The notes under the pieces: model-generated
Told to the model about the DNA's origin: nothing
Seen by the model: only the letters and a program-made list of their open reading frames with translations
The model's database searches: none
Part shown: in pieces, positions 36,214-46,333 of the stretch
How the letters are laid out: each line of letters starts with the position of its first letter
How positions within the stretch are numbered: position 1 is the first letter of the stretch
Translations under genes and position numbers: made by a program
From: Malus domestica
Taxonomy: Eukaryota; Streptophyta; Magnoliopsida; Rosales; Rosaceae
Length of the DNA stretch: 64,000 bases
NCBI RefSeq assembly: GCF_042453785.1
Contig: NC_091670.1
Span: 39,629,501-39,693,500, forward strand
Direction: 5' to 3'

Positions 36214-37802
36214 TCAATTCTTGTTAACTTTAGTTTCAAAACGAAATTAAAGGAAAAAAGGAAAAAGAGGTACCAAAAATAAAAGAGTCCAAACTTTTGT
36301 TTGGTACGTATTCATAGATTAGCATCTTCTCTCCATCTTCAACGCAGCAACCTATAATCTTGACAAGGTTCCTGTGTTGGAGTTTCGCAATTATCACAAC
36401 TTCATTCTTAAACTCTTCAATTCCTTGATCAGAATTATTCGATAGTCGTTTCACCGCTACTTCCTTTCCATTATGAAGTACACCCTGAAATTATAATCCA
36501 AGTAGTTCTGTTACAATTCATTTTTAAAAGCATCAAACATGAATTGTCATGTTTGTTTGTAAGCTTCTAGGTTAACCTGAAGTTATGCATGATTCGGAAA
36601 ATTATAGGAGGCTAACTACCTTATAGACTGAGCCAAAACCTCCTTTCCCAAGCTTGTTCGCTACCGAAAAATTGTCCGTGGCGGCTGCGACGGTTGTTAG
36701 ATCAAAGAATTGTAATTCTGAGTTTATTTTACTTTGATCATTGAGATCTGTTCCATCTTCCATGAAGAACATATTTTTTCTCTGCCTCCCTGCTGTCATG
36801 AAATGCATAACAAGCAATGCAACGTTAGAGCCTTTTGGTCATTAACAATCAGTATTGCCCGACACTAGAAGAAAACTTACGGTAACCATTGACATTAGTT
36901 GTACATAATGAGTCTTCTACCCATCTCATTAACGTAGTGTTGATGTAACAGAAGACCGTACACCACGGGGATGCTAATTAAGATAGATAAAGAAAATTTA
37001 TTTACCTTGCCTCTTCCTCCTTACCAACCAACACAAAAGGAATACTAGGACAAGGAACACGAGAGCGGATACTAGTGAAGTTGCCAGCCTTGCCTTCTTG
37101 CCAATTGCAGAACCCTTCTTGCTAATTACAGAACCATTTGCAAATTGAGCTACAAGCATATAAAACAAAAATTAAAATCCAAAGAAATCAACAGTTGTGA
37201 ACTGTAAACAGTAGCAAATCACCATCAAAAATCAAGGGAAACTATGTAAGTAGCTATCAACTTGCAACTACTATCCAACAAGATTTGTTCGTATTAGAGA
37301 AATTCTGGTAAAAAGTGTAGAATACAAAATGATATGAGTATATGAAACATAAAGTGACTACCTAGAGTAGCTGTATCAACTCGTACATACAAGTCCTGCC
37401 TAACATTTGAAAAAGTTCTTGTGTCTATCAAGTCCCCGTACCACAACACGCAACCCGTCCCTCCTCCCCTTTCATCTGCACTCGTGTATGCCATGCAAGA
37501 ACAATTCTTCATGCACTCTTGCTCACACCCTTTCAGACTCAAACTCATATTCACACGTGCCCTAGATGAGTCGGGTACCTTCACGCGTGCCACCTTAACA
37601 AACCCTTCCCCTTTTCGGCATGTAGACGATCCCGATTTTCTCAGGCATCCACCCAATCCAACTCTCAGATTCCAATCCTGGGGGAACTTGGGTTCAAATC
37701 CGGGCAGACAAAGGCAAGAGAAGTTAAAATTACTGTATGGGTCACAGTTACTATTTGGACCACACTGTCCATAGTAGTCACATCACTCACTAGGGTTGAA
37801 AC

Positions 37803-38398
37803 TGTTGGTATATGGTCCAGCCCATGATCAATGTTCTAGATTATTCTAGTAAGCAAGAGAGATGGCTGGAGCATGCTAGACAATTCTAGCATGTTATTAA
37901 GTTGATGGAAGAAGCTAGAGAGTACTAGCTTCCTTGGTTGCAAATGGAAAGATCTAGAAGCCACACTTTTGTGGCTAGTCTAGATCTTTCTATGCTAGAG
38001 GTTTGAAGAATACACTAGAAACTAGTAGAATGCCAAACCCTCACCTATAAATATGGGTGTGATGTTGTAGTGAACCAACAAATCAAGAGAAGAGTGAGTA
38101 GCAAAGGATCAAGTCCAAAGCTAGAGTTCCACTCCAAGAGTGAGAGTGAGAGTGTTCCACTACACATTGTGTGAGTGAAGTTTAGAGTGATAGAAAGTGT
38201 GTGTTATACTTTCTTGTATCCATCAAGCCTTGTCTTTGGCTTGGTAAGACTACTCTTGTTGTATTCATCTTTTTCATATAGTGAAGATTCCTTGTTTGGT
38301 GGACGTAGGCATAAATTGCCGAACCACATAAATTCTTGGCGTCCATTTTCTACTTTACCTTGTGCATTCTCTATCTTGTAGTACCGACATTCCTAACA
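37803..38398 (+). repeat. 5' LTR of the Tnt1-like element
   Basis: 596 bases. The first ~230 bases (presumed U3) are packed with CTAG-centred words such as TTCTAGATTATTCTAG, CTAGACAATTCTAG and ACTAGAAACTAGTAGAA, which could be enhancer repeats as in other Tnt1-type U3 regions. Confidence 0.97.
38046..38053 (+). promoter_or_regulatory. Putative TATA box of the 5' LTR
   Basis: TATAAATA lies 243 bases into the LTR, after the CTAG-rich part. Genomic RNA would be expected to start roughly 25-35 bases downstream. The same box exists in the 3' LTR, where it points into the kinase gene on its antisense strand. Confidence 0.7.
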
Positions 38399-38400
38399 AG

Positions 38401-38413
38401 TGGTATCAGAGCC
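38401..38413 (+). other. Primer-binding site for initiator methionine tRNA
   Basis: TGGTATCAGAGCC begins three bases after the 5' LTR and is the standard Copia site complementary to the 3' end of initiator tRNA-Met. Confidence 0.95.
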
Positions 38414-38433
38414 CGGTTGGCTCGTACTACGAG

Positions 38434-41400
38434 ATGGAAGGAAGTGGCACTATGATCAAACTCACCAACTCCAATTGGGTAACATGGAAGCCAAGGATGG
38501 AGGACATTCTCTATTGCAAGGATTTGCATGAGCCAATTGAAGGAGATGCCGCTAAGCCCGAGAGCATGTCCGATGCCGAGTGGAAGAAGATGAATCGCAA
38601 GGCTATTGGCACAATTAGACAATGGGTGGATGATAGTGTTTTTCACCATGTGTCTAATGAAACCAATGCTCGCGAGTTTTGGACGAAGCTTGAGTCCTTG
38701 TTCGAGAAGAAGACCCCAGCCAAGAAAGCCTTCTTGATCAAAGAGCTCATCAATGTGAAGTACAAGGATGGTTTAAGTGTAGCAGAACACTTGAACAATT
38801 TCCAGAATATCATCAACCAGTTGGCTACTATGAAAATGACGATCGAGGACGAGCTACAAGCGCTCTTGTTACTTGGATCCTTGCCAGACAGTTGGGAGAC
38901 CTTTGTGGTGAGTATAAGTAACTCTGCTTCTAATGGTGTTCTTACTCTTGATAGTGTTAAAAATAGCATGCTCAATGAAGAAACAAGGAGAAAGACTTCT
39001 GGCACAGATAGCAGCCAAGTATTTGTCACAGAGAACCGCGGAAGAAGCAAGAGTAGAGGACCTAGAGGTCATGGCAGGAGTCCTAGCCGATCCAAGTCAA
39101 GGTTCAGGGGTGCATGCCACCATTGTGGCAAAGAAGGCCATATGAAGAAAAATTGTCGAGTTTGGAAGAGAGAGCAAAGGGAAGGAAACAATCAGAAGAA
39201 AGATGATACTGGCAATACCACTGCTGTCATATGTGGTGATGTACCAGAAATATTGTCTGTTGGTGAATGTCTGCATATGGGCAACTCTGACAGAGACATT
39301 GAATGGATCTTTGACAATGGAGCTTCCTTCCATGCTACGTCCAAACGGGAGTTCTTCAGTACATACAAAGAAGGTGACTTTGGCATAGTGAAGATGGGGA
39401 ATGAAAGCTATTCCAAAATTCTTGGAATTGGTGATATATGTCTAAGAACTAATCTCGGCTGCCAATTGATGTTGAAAGATGTGAGACATATTCCTGATAT
39501 ACGTCTCAATCTGATATCCATCGGTACCCTTGATCGACAAGGATATTATCACCATATTGGCGAAAGAAAATTGAAGCTTACTAAAGGCTTAATGGTGGTA
39601 GCAAGAGCACGACTTTGTTGTACGTTGTACCGGTCAAATGCCAAGGTTTTGAAAGGTGAGTTGAATGCTGTGGAGGACTCATCTCTAGACTTATGGCATA
39701 AGAGGCTAGGCCACATAAGCGAGAAAGGCCTACAAGTTTTGGCAAAGAAGTCTCACATTCCCTTTGCCAAAGGTACGTCGTTAAACTCTTGTGAGCATTG
39801 TTTATTCGGAAAACAAAGAAGAGTTAGTTTTTCTGTTCCATCTACAAAGAAAGGAAATTTGTTAGATCTTGTTTATTCAGATGTGTGTGGACCCATGGAA
39901 GTCGAGTCACTTGGAAGAAATAAATATTTTGTTACTTATATTGATGATGCTTCACGAAAGGTTTGGGTGTATTTGTTGAAATCCAAAGACCAAGTGTTTC
40001 AGACATTCCAGGAGTTTCATGCCATGGTGGAGAGGGAAATTGGGAAACCTCTCAAGTGCCTTCGTAGCGACAACGGCGGTGAGTACACATCTCACCAGTT
40101 TAGAGAGTATTGTGTGAAACATGGCATACGTCATGAGAAGACGGTTCCTGGAACTCCACAACATAACGGTGTTGCTGAAAGAATGAACCGAACCATCATG
40201 GAGAAAGTCAGGTGTATGCTGAGGACTGCAAAGTTATCTAAGCAGTTCTGGGGTGAAGCTGTAAGGACAGCCTGCTATTTGATCAACCGATCTCCATCAG
40301 TACCATTAGGTCTTGATGTTCCAGAGAGAGTATGGACTGGTAATGATGTGTCTTACTCTCATCTGAAGGTGTTTGGTTGCAAAGCTTTTGTGCATGTGCC
40401 CAAAGAGCAGAGATCGAAGTTAGACTACAAAGCTACACCGTGCATCTTTCTTGGTTATGGCGGTGAAGATTTTGGTTACAGATTATGGGACCCATACCAG
40501 AAGAAGTTTATCCGAAGTAGAGACGTGGTCTTTTATGAAGAACAAACAATTGGGGATTCGGATAAAGAGGCACAACCAGATGGCGCAGTCAGAGGAGTTG
40601 ATCCATTAGCTTCAGATGAAGAAAGTCACGATGACATCCCTGAAGCAACTGCCAATGAAGTGCCTGCAGAATCAGATAATGCTAATCAAGAGGAGCCTGA
40701 TCAAGATGTGCCAGACCATGAGATTGCTGATCAGGGGGAGCCTAGTCAAGAAGAGCAGATTCAAGGAGAACCCAATCAGGGGGAGCCTCCAGCCCTACAA
40801 GAGAATGAAGATCAGGTCAGAAGATCCATCAGAAGTCGAAGACCGTCTACCAAGTATTCTTCATCAGAGTATATCATGTTGACTAATTATGGAGAGCCCG
40901 AAACATATGAGGAGGCCAGAGCTCATAACGACAGTGACAAATGGATGAAGGCAATGGAGTCGGAGATGGATTCCTTATCAAAGAATGATACCTATGAGCT
41001 GGTGGAGCTTCCAAAGGGCAGGAAAGCATTGAAAAACAAGTGGGTGTTCAAATTGAAAAGAGACGACAACATGACAAGGTACAAGGCTCGTTTGGTTGTC
41101 AAAGGTTTTGGTCAAAAGAAAGGAGTTGACTTTGATGAGATTTTCTCACCGGTGGTGAAGATGACTTCCATTCGAGTTATCCTTGGTATGGCAGCAAGCA
41201 TGGATCTTGAGCTCGAGCAGTTAGATGTTAAAACTGCATTTCTCCACGGCAATTTAGAAGAGGAGATATACATGGAGCAACCCAAAGGCTTTGAAGTCAA
41301 AGGTAAAGAAAATTTGGTGTGCAAGCTCAAGAAAAGTTTATATGGTCTTAAGCAGGCTCCGAGACAGTGGAATAAGAAGTTCAACTCATTCATGGTGAGT

Positions 41401-42447
41401 AATGGGTACAAGAGAACTCATGCTGACTCTTGTGTCTATATCAAACAATTTTCTGGAGGTAAATTCATCATTTTGTTGCTTTATGTTGATGACATGTTGA
41501 TTGTCGGTCAAGATGCTTTTATGATTAAAAAGCTCAAAGAAGAGTTATCTAAGTCCTTTGACATGAAGGACTTAGGGCCAGCCAAGCAGATTTTGGGCAT
41601 GGAGATAATTCGTGACAGAAAATCCAAGAAGTTGTGGCTGTCACAAGAAAAGTATGTTGAACGGGTGCTTGAAAGGTTCAACATGAAAACAGCCAAATCG
41701 GTAAGCTCACCTTTAGCCAATCATATCAAGTTGAGCAAAGAGTCGTGTCCAAAAACATATGAAGAAAAGGAGAAAATGGCAGTTGTTCCCTACTCTTCAG
41801 CAGTAGGAAGTATCATGTATGCAATGGTGTGCACACGGCCAGATATTGCTCATGCAGTAGGTGTGGTGAGCAGGTTTCTCTCTAATCCAGGGAAAGACCA
41901 TTGGGAAGCTGTTAAGTGGATTCTCAGATATTTGAAGGGGACTTCTAAGATGTGCTTGTGCTTTGGCGGTTCCAAACCAATCTTGGAAGGATTTACAGAT
42001 GCTGACATGGGAGGTGACCTGGATGGTAGAAAATCTACGTCTGGGTACTTGTTTACTTTTGCAGGGGGAGCCGTGTCTTGGCAATCCAAGTTGCAAAAGT
42101 GTGTTGCTTTGTCTACAACCGAGGCTGAATACATAGCCGCTACAGAAGCATGCAAGGAGTTGTTGTGGCTGAAGCGGTTTCTCCAAGAGTTGGGTTTGAA
42201 GCAAAGTGATTATGGCGTTTATTGTGATAGTCAGAGTGCTCTGGATTTGAGCAAGAACACTGCATACCATTCACGCACCAAGCACATTGATATTCGTTAT
42301 CACTGGATTAGAGATGCTATCGAGAACAAGATGCTACAGCTGAAGAAGATTCATACCGATAATAATTCTTCAGACATGTTGACAAAGGAGGTCACAAAAT
42401 CAAAGTTGGAATTCTGCATTAAGGCTGCTGGGATGGACTCCAGGTAA
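38434..42447 (+). CDS. Copia gag-pol polyprotein, 1,337 aa
   Basis: I take ATG 38434 (MEGSGTMIKLTNSNW) as the start: it follows the primer site and is a typical Gag beginning. The open frame extends 24 codons further up into the LTR, which should not be translated. Order: Gag with a CCHC knuckle CHHCGKEGHMKKNC near residue 228; protease WIFDNGASFHAT near 294, with Asn where Ser or Thr is usual after the Asp; integrase with LWHKRLGH...CEHCLFGK and catalytic blocks VYSDVCGP, LRSDNGGEY, HNGVAERMNRT; reverse transcriptase with WVFKLKRDDNMTRYKARLVV and the YVDD active site (LLYVDDMLIVG); RNase H with FTDADMGGD, STTEAEYIAATEA, DSQSALDLS. A glutamate-rich linker (QEEPDQDVPDHE region) precedes RT. 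No stop or frameshift is present. It replicates the element through a cytoplasmic particle and integrates the cDNA. Confidence 0.97.
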   Translation: MEGSGTMIKLTNSNWVTWKPRMEDILYCKDLHEPIEGDAAKPESMSDAEWKKMNRKAIGTIRQWVDDSVFHHVSNETNAREFWTKLESLFEKKTPAKKAFLIKELINVKYKDGLSVAEHLNNFQNIINQLATMKMTIEDELQALLLLGSLPDSWETFVVSISNSASNGVLTLDSVKNSMLNEETRRKTSGTDSSQVFVTENRGRSKSRGPRGHGRSPSRSKSRFRGACHHCGKEGHMKKNCRVWKREQREGNNQKKDDTGNTTAVICGDVPEILSVGECLHMGNSDRDIEWIFDNGASFHATSKREFFSTYKEGDFGIVKMGNESYSKILGIGDICLRTNLGCQLMLKDVRHIPDIRLNLISIGTLDRQGYYHHIGERKLKLTKGLMVVARARLCCTLYRSNAKVLKGELNAVEDSSLDLWHKRLGHISEKGLQVLAKKSHIPFAKGTSLNSCEHCLFGKQRRVSFSVPSTKKGNLLDLVYSDVCGPMEVESLGRNKYFVTYIDDASRKVWVYLLKSKDQVFQTFQEFHAMVEREIGKPLKCLRSDNGGEYTSHQFREYCVKHGIRHEKTVPGTPQHNGVAERMNRTIMEKVRCMLRTAKLSKQFWGEAVRTACYLINRSPSVPLGLDVPERVWTGNDVSYSHLKVFGCKAFVHVPKEQRSKLDYKATPCIFLGYGGEDFGYRLWDPYQKKFIRSRDVVFYEEQTIGDSDKEAQPDGAVRGVDPLASDEESHDDIPEATANEVPAESDNANQEEPDQDVPDHEIADQGEPSQEEQIQGEPNQGEPPALQENEDQVRRSIRSRRPSTKYSSSEYIMLTNYGEPETYEEARAHNDSDKWMKAMESEMDSLSKNDTYELVELPKGRKALKNKWVFKLKRDDNMTRYKARLVVKGFGQKKGVDFDEIFSPVVKMTSIRVILGMAASMDLELEQLDVKTAFLHGNLEEEIYMEQPKGFEVKGKENLVCKLKKSLYGLKQAPRQWNKKFNSFMVSNGYKRTHADSCVYIKQFSGGKFIILLLYVDDMLIVGQDAFMIKKLKEELSKSFDMKDLGPAKQILGMEIIRDRKSKKLWLSQEKYVERVLERFNMKTAKSVSSPLANHIKLSKESCPKTYEEKEKMAVVPYSSAVGSIMYAMVCTRPDIAHAVGVVSRFLSNPGKDHWEAVKWILRYLKGTSKMCLCFGGSKPILEGFTDADMGGDLDGRKSTSGYLFTFAGGAVSWQSKLQKCVALSTTEAEYIAATEACKELLWLKRFLQELGLKQSDYGVYCDSQSALDLSKNTAYHSRTKHIDIRYHWIRDAIENKMLQLKKIHTDNNSSDMLTKEVTKSKLEFCIKAAGMDSR

Positions 42448-42483
42448 CTTGGAGTCATGATCGGAATTCCTCCCTCATGGACT

Positions 42484-42494
42484 GGAGGGGGAGA
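42484..42494 (+). other. Polypurine tract of the Tnt1-like element
   Basis: GGAGGGGGAGA just before the 3' LTR is the expected primer site for plus-strand cDNA. Confidence 0.92.
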
Positions 42495-42495
42495 T

Positions 42496-43091
42496 TGTTG
42501 GTATATGGTCCAGCCCATGATCAATGTTCTAGATTATTCTAGTAAGCAAGAGAGATGGCTGGAGCATGCTAGACAATTCTAGCATGTTATTAAGTTGATG
42601 GAAGAAGCTAGAGAGTACTAGCTTCCTTGGTTGCAAATGGAAAGATCTAGAAGCCACACTTTTGTGGCTAGTCTAGATCTTTCTATGCTAGAGGTTTGAA
42701 GAATACACTAGAAACTAGTAGAATGCCAAACCCTCACCTATAAATATGGGTGTGATGTTGTAGTGAACCAACAAATCAAGAGAAGAGTGAGTAGCAAAGG
42801 ATCAAGTCCAAAGCTAGAGTTCCACTCCAAGAGTGAGAGTGAGAGTGTTCCACTACACATTGTGTGAGTGAAGTTTAGAGTGATAGAAAGTGTGTGTTAT
42901 ACTTTCTTGTATCCATCAAGCCTTGTCTTTGGCTTGGTAAGACTACTCTTGTTGTATTCATCTTTTTCATATAGTGAAGATTCCTTGTTTGGTGGACGTA
43001 GGCATAAATTGCCGAACCACATAAATTCTTGGCGTCCATTTTCTACTTTACCTTGTGCATTCTCTATCTTGTAGTACCGACATTCCTAACA
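42496..43091 (+). repeat. 3' LTR of the Tnt1-like element
   Basis: 596 bases, same length as the 5' LTR and identical as far as I could compare by eye, including the same chance 68-codon frame. Confidence 0.97.
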
Positions 43092-43958
43092 GAAACTTCC
43101 TTCGACCCATTTGTTTTCTTGACCCCGCCATACGAACCGTTGAAAAATTCCTGATTCATCTAGCACCCCCCTTGTGAGTACTGAGCCATCTGTAACAGTA
43201 TATTCTGTATATATCTCATCTGTATCGTTCACAAAGCTGCGGAAACTACTAGGTGTGTATTCGGGGACCCCGCTCAATCTCTGGCCGGTCCAAGTTCCGA
43301 CTCGAAACCATTTGGTTCGACCCTTGTAAACAATGAACTGTGGAAACCCGGTTGGGTCAATCTCATACGAAAAATTCCCCGATCTGGGATCATCGTGGGA
43401 CTTCCAAGATGTTAGGAGCCAGTTCAGCCCCGACCGCCGGTTCAGCCCAATCTTCATTAATGGAAGCAGTGTATCTGAGGGGTAATCAAAGCCTTGCCAC
43501 AGCATCCTTTGGCTACTACCACTATTCTCAAGCAATACAAGATTTCCTGTATCCAAAAGTTTGGCTATTACGGAATTGTTTGGCGAAGAGACTGTGACAT
43601 TAGCAGACCAAAGAGGGGTACTTCGGTCCTTCCCATAAATAACAAGGCCTCCATGATTTCCAAGAATAGCTAAGAGCCCAGCTCCAGCAATAGGAATTAC
43701 GGGGTTGTCTCTGTTTGCAGTCCAGACGATGGTTTGGATTGGAATTTTGTTGTACCAAACTCCAACATAACGATTATGAGAATTCCCTGGGCTAAAAAAC
43801 CCTAGTGCAAAGATTTCAGTGGTGGATAGAAGAACGTCGCCATCTCTTAGGGGTTGGTTTGGTGTAATGGCGTCTAGGGTAACCGAAAGGGAAGAGGGAA
43901 GAATCACGAGGAAGATAAGCAATATAATTATGACAAAAAATAATTTAGTAGAATTCAT

Positions 43959-44588
43959 GGTTAGTTTCTCATTGAGGAGTTTAAGTGCTAAAAAGGTTGC
44001 TTCTTTTAATGGCAAGCAGAAACAAAAAGCCAGAAAGGTTGGATTTTTTATTTTGGAGATTGAGTAATGCTAACAGCTCATGGGCGAGCTCCAGTCGTTG
44101 ATGCTACGGTCAACTCACCCACAACTTCCAGTCAAACTGATCCTAGCTAGAAAGCTCCACTCCATTAATCCTGACCACACCCCAGTTGTATCCAGTCGAT
44201 TGATAAACACAATTCTTATTAACGTTTCTGTGCATGCGAAAGAATGGCAGAGCTCAATTGGCTCCGAATGGAGCCAATCACGAATTTAGCGAACCAAAAA
44301 TATCTCACATCGAAAAATTGATAAAGTCCAACATATATATAATGTGCTCCTAGGTGGTAAGATGCTAGGTGTGATTAGTAGTGGACACTATGATAAAAGT
44401 GATCCGTGATAAAATGAAATGATAAACCAATTTGAAAAGTCCTAGGATTTTTTATTTGGCATGCAAAGAATCACAGGTCAACATCTTTTCTCCTGTCTGA
44501 ATCCCAGCAGCCCAAACCTAGACAAAAAAACTTACCTGTTTCCCATGCTATGCTGAAGTTTGATTACCACAAACCTCTCATTCTTCAG
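43959..44588. other. Upstream region of the S-domain kinase pseudogene
   Basis: No coding sequence. It would have been the kinase promoter and leader. Upstream frames on the plus strand are antisense shadows. Confidence 0.5.
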
Positions 44589-44748
44589 CACTAATTGATG
44601 TCAATGTCTGTTAGCGATCAAGTTCCCACCATAGTGTGTCACACAATTGACAGAATTAATTAGCTAACTAGACTCGTATAATTTTTCTTCAAGTACTTAA
44701 CAAATTCGCAATCGTAACCAATAATTCTGACTCCTTATACACGTCAAA
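44589..44748. repeat. 160-base direct repeat, first copy
   Basis: Matches 45634-45793 at a constant offset of 1,045 bases with about ten substitutions and no net indel. It starts CACTAATTGATGTCAATGTC and ends CACGTCAAA. Each copy sits beside a kinase last-exon fragment, suggesting that the fragments arose by local duplication. Confidence 0.92.
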
Positions 44749-44781
44749 GCACTCAAAATATCTTAAAGAGTTTAACTTCAA

Positions 44782-45185
44782 CGAGGTTCTATGCTACTAT
44801 ATGTCACATCTTTAAAGAATTTTCTTCTTCAGTGCTGGGTGATGGGGACTTTGCATGTGGTCCAATATCCTAGTAGATAAGATGTTGGGTTTTCATCCAT
44901 GCATCTTAGGTTCGAAACTGCCCATCTCCTAAGTTGTTGTAACAGTTTTGAACCCTCCCCTCCCCTTAATAATATTAAAAAAAACTAGGTGATGGGTCTC
45001 CACTATTATCCCTCCTCTTCAATAAAAATGCTCGTTGTTTTGGTGAAGGAGCTGCTTCTGCATTACCTAGCATGAGAAAAACCGCCGACATGCATTGTTG
45101 TCCGGTCAGTGGCATACTCTTGCACACATAAGCTGGGCAATTTGGATGCATCTCAGAGCTTGGTTGACATGGTACGATTCGCCCT
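44782..45185 (-). pseudogene. S-domain kinase last-exon fragment split by a SINE
   Basis: The minus strand matches the last exon at 35278-35533, from the end of the gene (TGTCACATC near 44802) back to YHVNQALRCIQI-like sequence near 45180. A 138-base SINE interrupts it at 44847-44984. Even without the SINE the frame is broken around the CVQE motif, where an indel and a changed RPTMS segment occur. It carries no catalytic part of the kinase. Confidence 0.82.
44847..44984 (+). mobile_element. tRNA-derived SINE, about 138 bp
   Basis: Flanked by a 12-base target duplication with one mismatch: CTGGGTGATGGG at 44835-44846 and CTAGGTGATGGG at 44985-44996. It has a box-A-like region (TCCTAGTAGATAAGATGTTGG), a box B GGTTCGAAACT near 44910, and an A-rich tail after TTAATAATATT. 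Box spacing and tail fit a tRNA-derived SINE. I cannot name the family. Confidence 0.8.
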
Positions 45186-45343
45186 AGTTGATAAGTACGT
45201 TTATATTTGTTACTTCAAGTGTTAAATCCCCTAATTATCTTCATCACCACTCATCATGCTCTTGGTTGTAAGAAATTTTCATTGAATAAGATGTACAACC
45301 CTAAATCATTAGCGCACTTCAGCCATGGTTTTCGGTAACTCGT

Positions 45344-45607
45344 TTAGTGAACAAATTTCTCCTTGCGATGCTGCTGAGTTTGGATTTCTGGATTGTGACA
45401 TAAATGCCGGTTTCTGGGGAGAGGAAGAGTTGTTTCATTACTCAACATGAAAATAACTTCCGACATGGTTGGCCTATCCGATGCACTTTCTTGCACGCAA
45501 AGTAGCCCGATCTGAATGCATCTGGAAACCTCGTGTGCAGGATATGACTGATCCAAAGATGGATCAACTATGCCTAATGCTAGCTCCTCCCTCCACATAT
45601 CCCAAAT
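45344..45607 (-). pseudogene. Orphan last exon of another S-domain kinase
   Basis: From a splice acceptor (CAG then ATTTGGGATATG, exon starting at 45607) the frame reads IWDMWREELALGIVDPSLDQ, then EVSRCIQIGLLCVQE and RPTMSEVIFMLSNE, to a stop at 45344. This is kinase subdomain XI and the carboxy tail. No other exons of this gene are found within 2 kb on either side, so it is a well-preserved orphan exon, more diverged from the gene at 35278 than a simple copy. Confidence 0.85.
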
Positions 45608-45633
45608 CTGATGCAATTAGGATCATTTTAGCG

Positions 45634-45793
45634 CACTAATTGATGTCAATGTCTGTTAGTGATCAAGTTCCCACCATAGTGTGTCACACAATTGACAGAA
45701 TTAATTAGCTAACTAGACTAGTATAATTTATCTTCAAGTACTTAGCAAATTCGCAATCGTAGCCAATAATTATGACTCTCTATACACGTCAAA
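45634..45793. repeat. 160-base direct repeat, second copy
   Basis: Partner of 44589-44748, immediately upstream (minus strand sense) of the orphan kinase exon. Confidence 0.92.
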
Positions 45794-46325
45794 TTCATTT
45801 CTCTCTCACTAAACGGGCTCCAAATTGATCGTCATATCAATATATGCAAGAAGAAAAGGATAATGAGAGGCTTGTGATCACTCCTGAGTAGAATGTAAGA
45901 AGAAAGAAAGGATAATTCGTTGTTTTTTCAATAAAACTCGCTACACTCATGTGCCTTTTGATTTTTCTTTCGGATTTGCGAGCTTCGAACTCGCCACTCT
46001 AAACACTAAACCCTAAACACACTTGATTTTCTTTCTAAAAATAAGAACATGATATCTCATTGATGCCAAATTAGACCATCTCCAACGAATGAGGGCCAGA
46101 TGACTCGTTTTAGTCCTTTGGTCTTTCAAGAAATTAATATTGTAATGAACAGTGCAGAATCATATTTCTTACCATCTCCAACCAAGGGGCTAGAGGGCCA
46201 TAAGCCAAATATAGTCATGTGACAAAAAACTATCTCTAACCGAGGGTCAAAGGACTATATTATGAAATGTGAATAATTGAAATAAAATGAGGTAAGATAG
46301 TATGGAATGGTGAAAAATATGTGAG
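45794..46325. other. Intergenic DNA and left part of an interrupted MITE
   Basis: No gene. From about 46080 there are repeated ATCTCCAAC words and GGGTCAAAGGACTA-like blocks. After removing the hAT element, these are inverted relative to ATCATCTCCAACTGAAG (minus strand) near 47575. This looks like a MITE of roughly 350-500 bases into which the hAT element jumped. Confidence 0.5.
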
Positions 46326-46333
46326 AAATGGTG

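Larger units (their letters stand above)
37803..43091 (+). mobile_element. Intact Tnt1-like (Tork-clade) Copia retrotransposon, 5,289 bp
   Basis: Two 596-base LTRs (37803-38398 and 42496-43091) begin TGTTGGTATATGG and end CATTCCTAACA. By eye I found no difference between them. The duplication GAAAC lies at 37798-37802 and 43092-43096. Primer-binding site, polypurine tract and one uninterrupted polyprotein are all present. It is inserted into exon 1 of an S-domain kinase, in the opposite orientation. Reverse transcriptase and RNase H sequences closely resemble tobacco Tnt1. Every part needed for retrotransposition appears present, so this is a recent, possibly active copy. Confidence 0.97.

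Noticed and set aside
43340-43597. Plus-strand frames opposite the S-domain kinase (43340-44067)
   Set aside because: Antisense shadows of the lectin and S-locus glycoprotein exon.
45930-46000. Second possible tRNA-derived SINE with a GAGCTTCGAACTCGCC word
   Set aside because: A box-B-like word is present, but I saw no box A, tail or target duplication.
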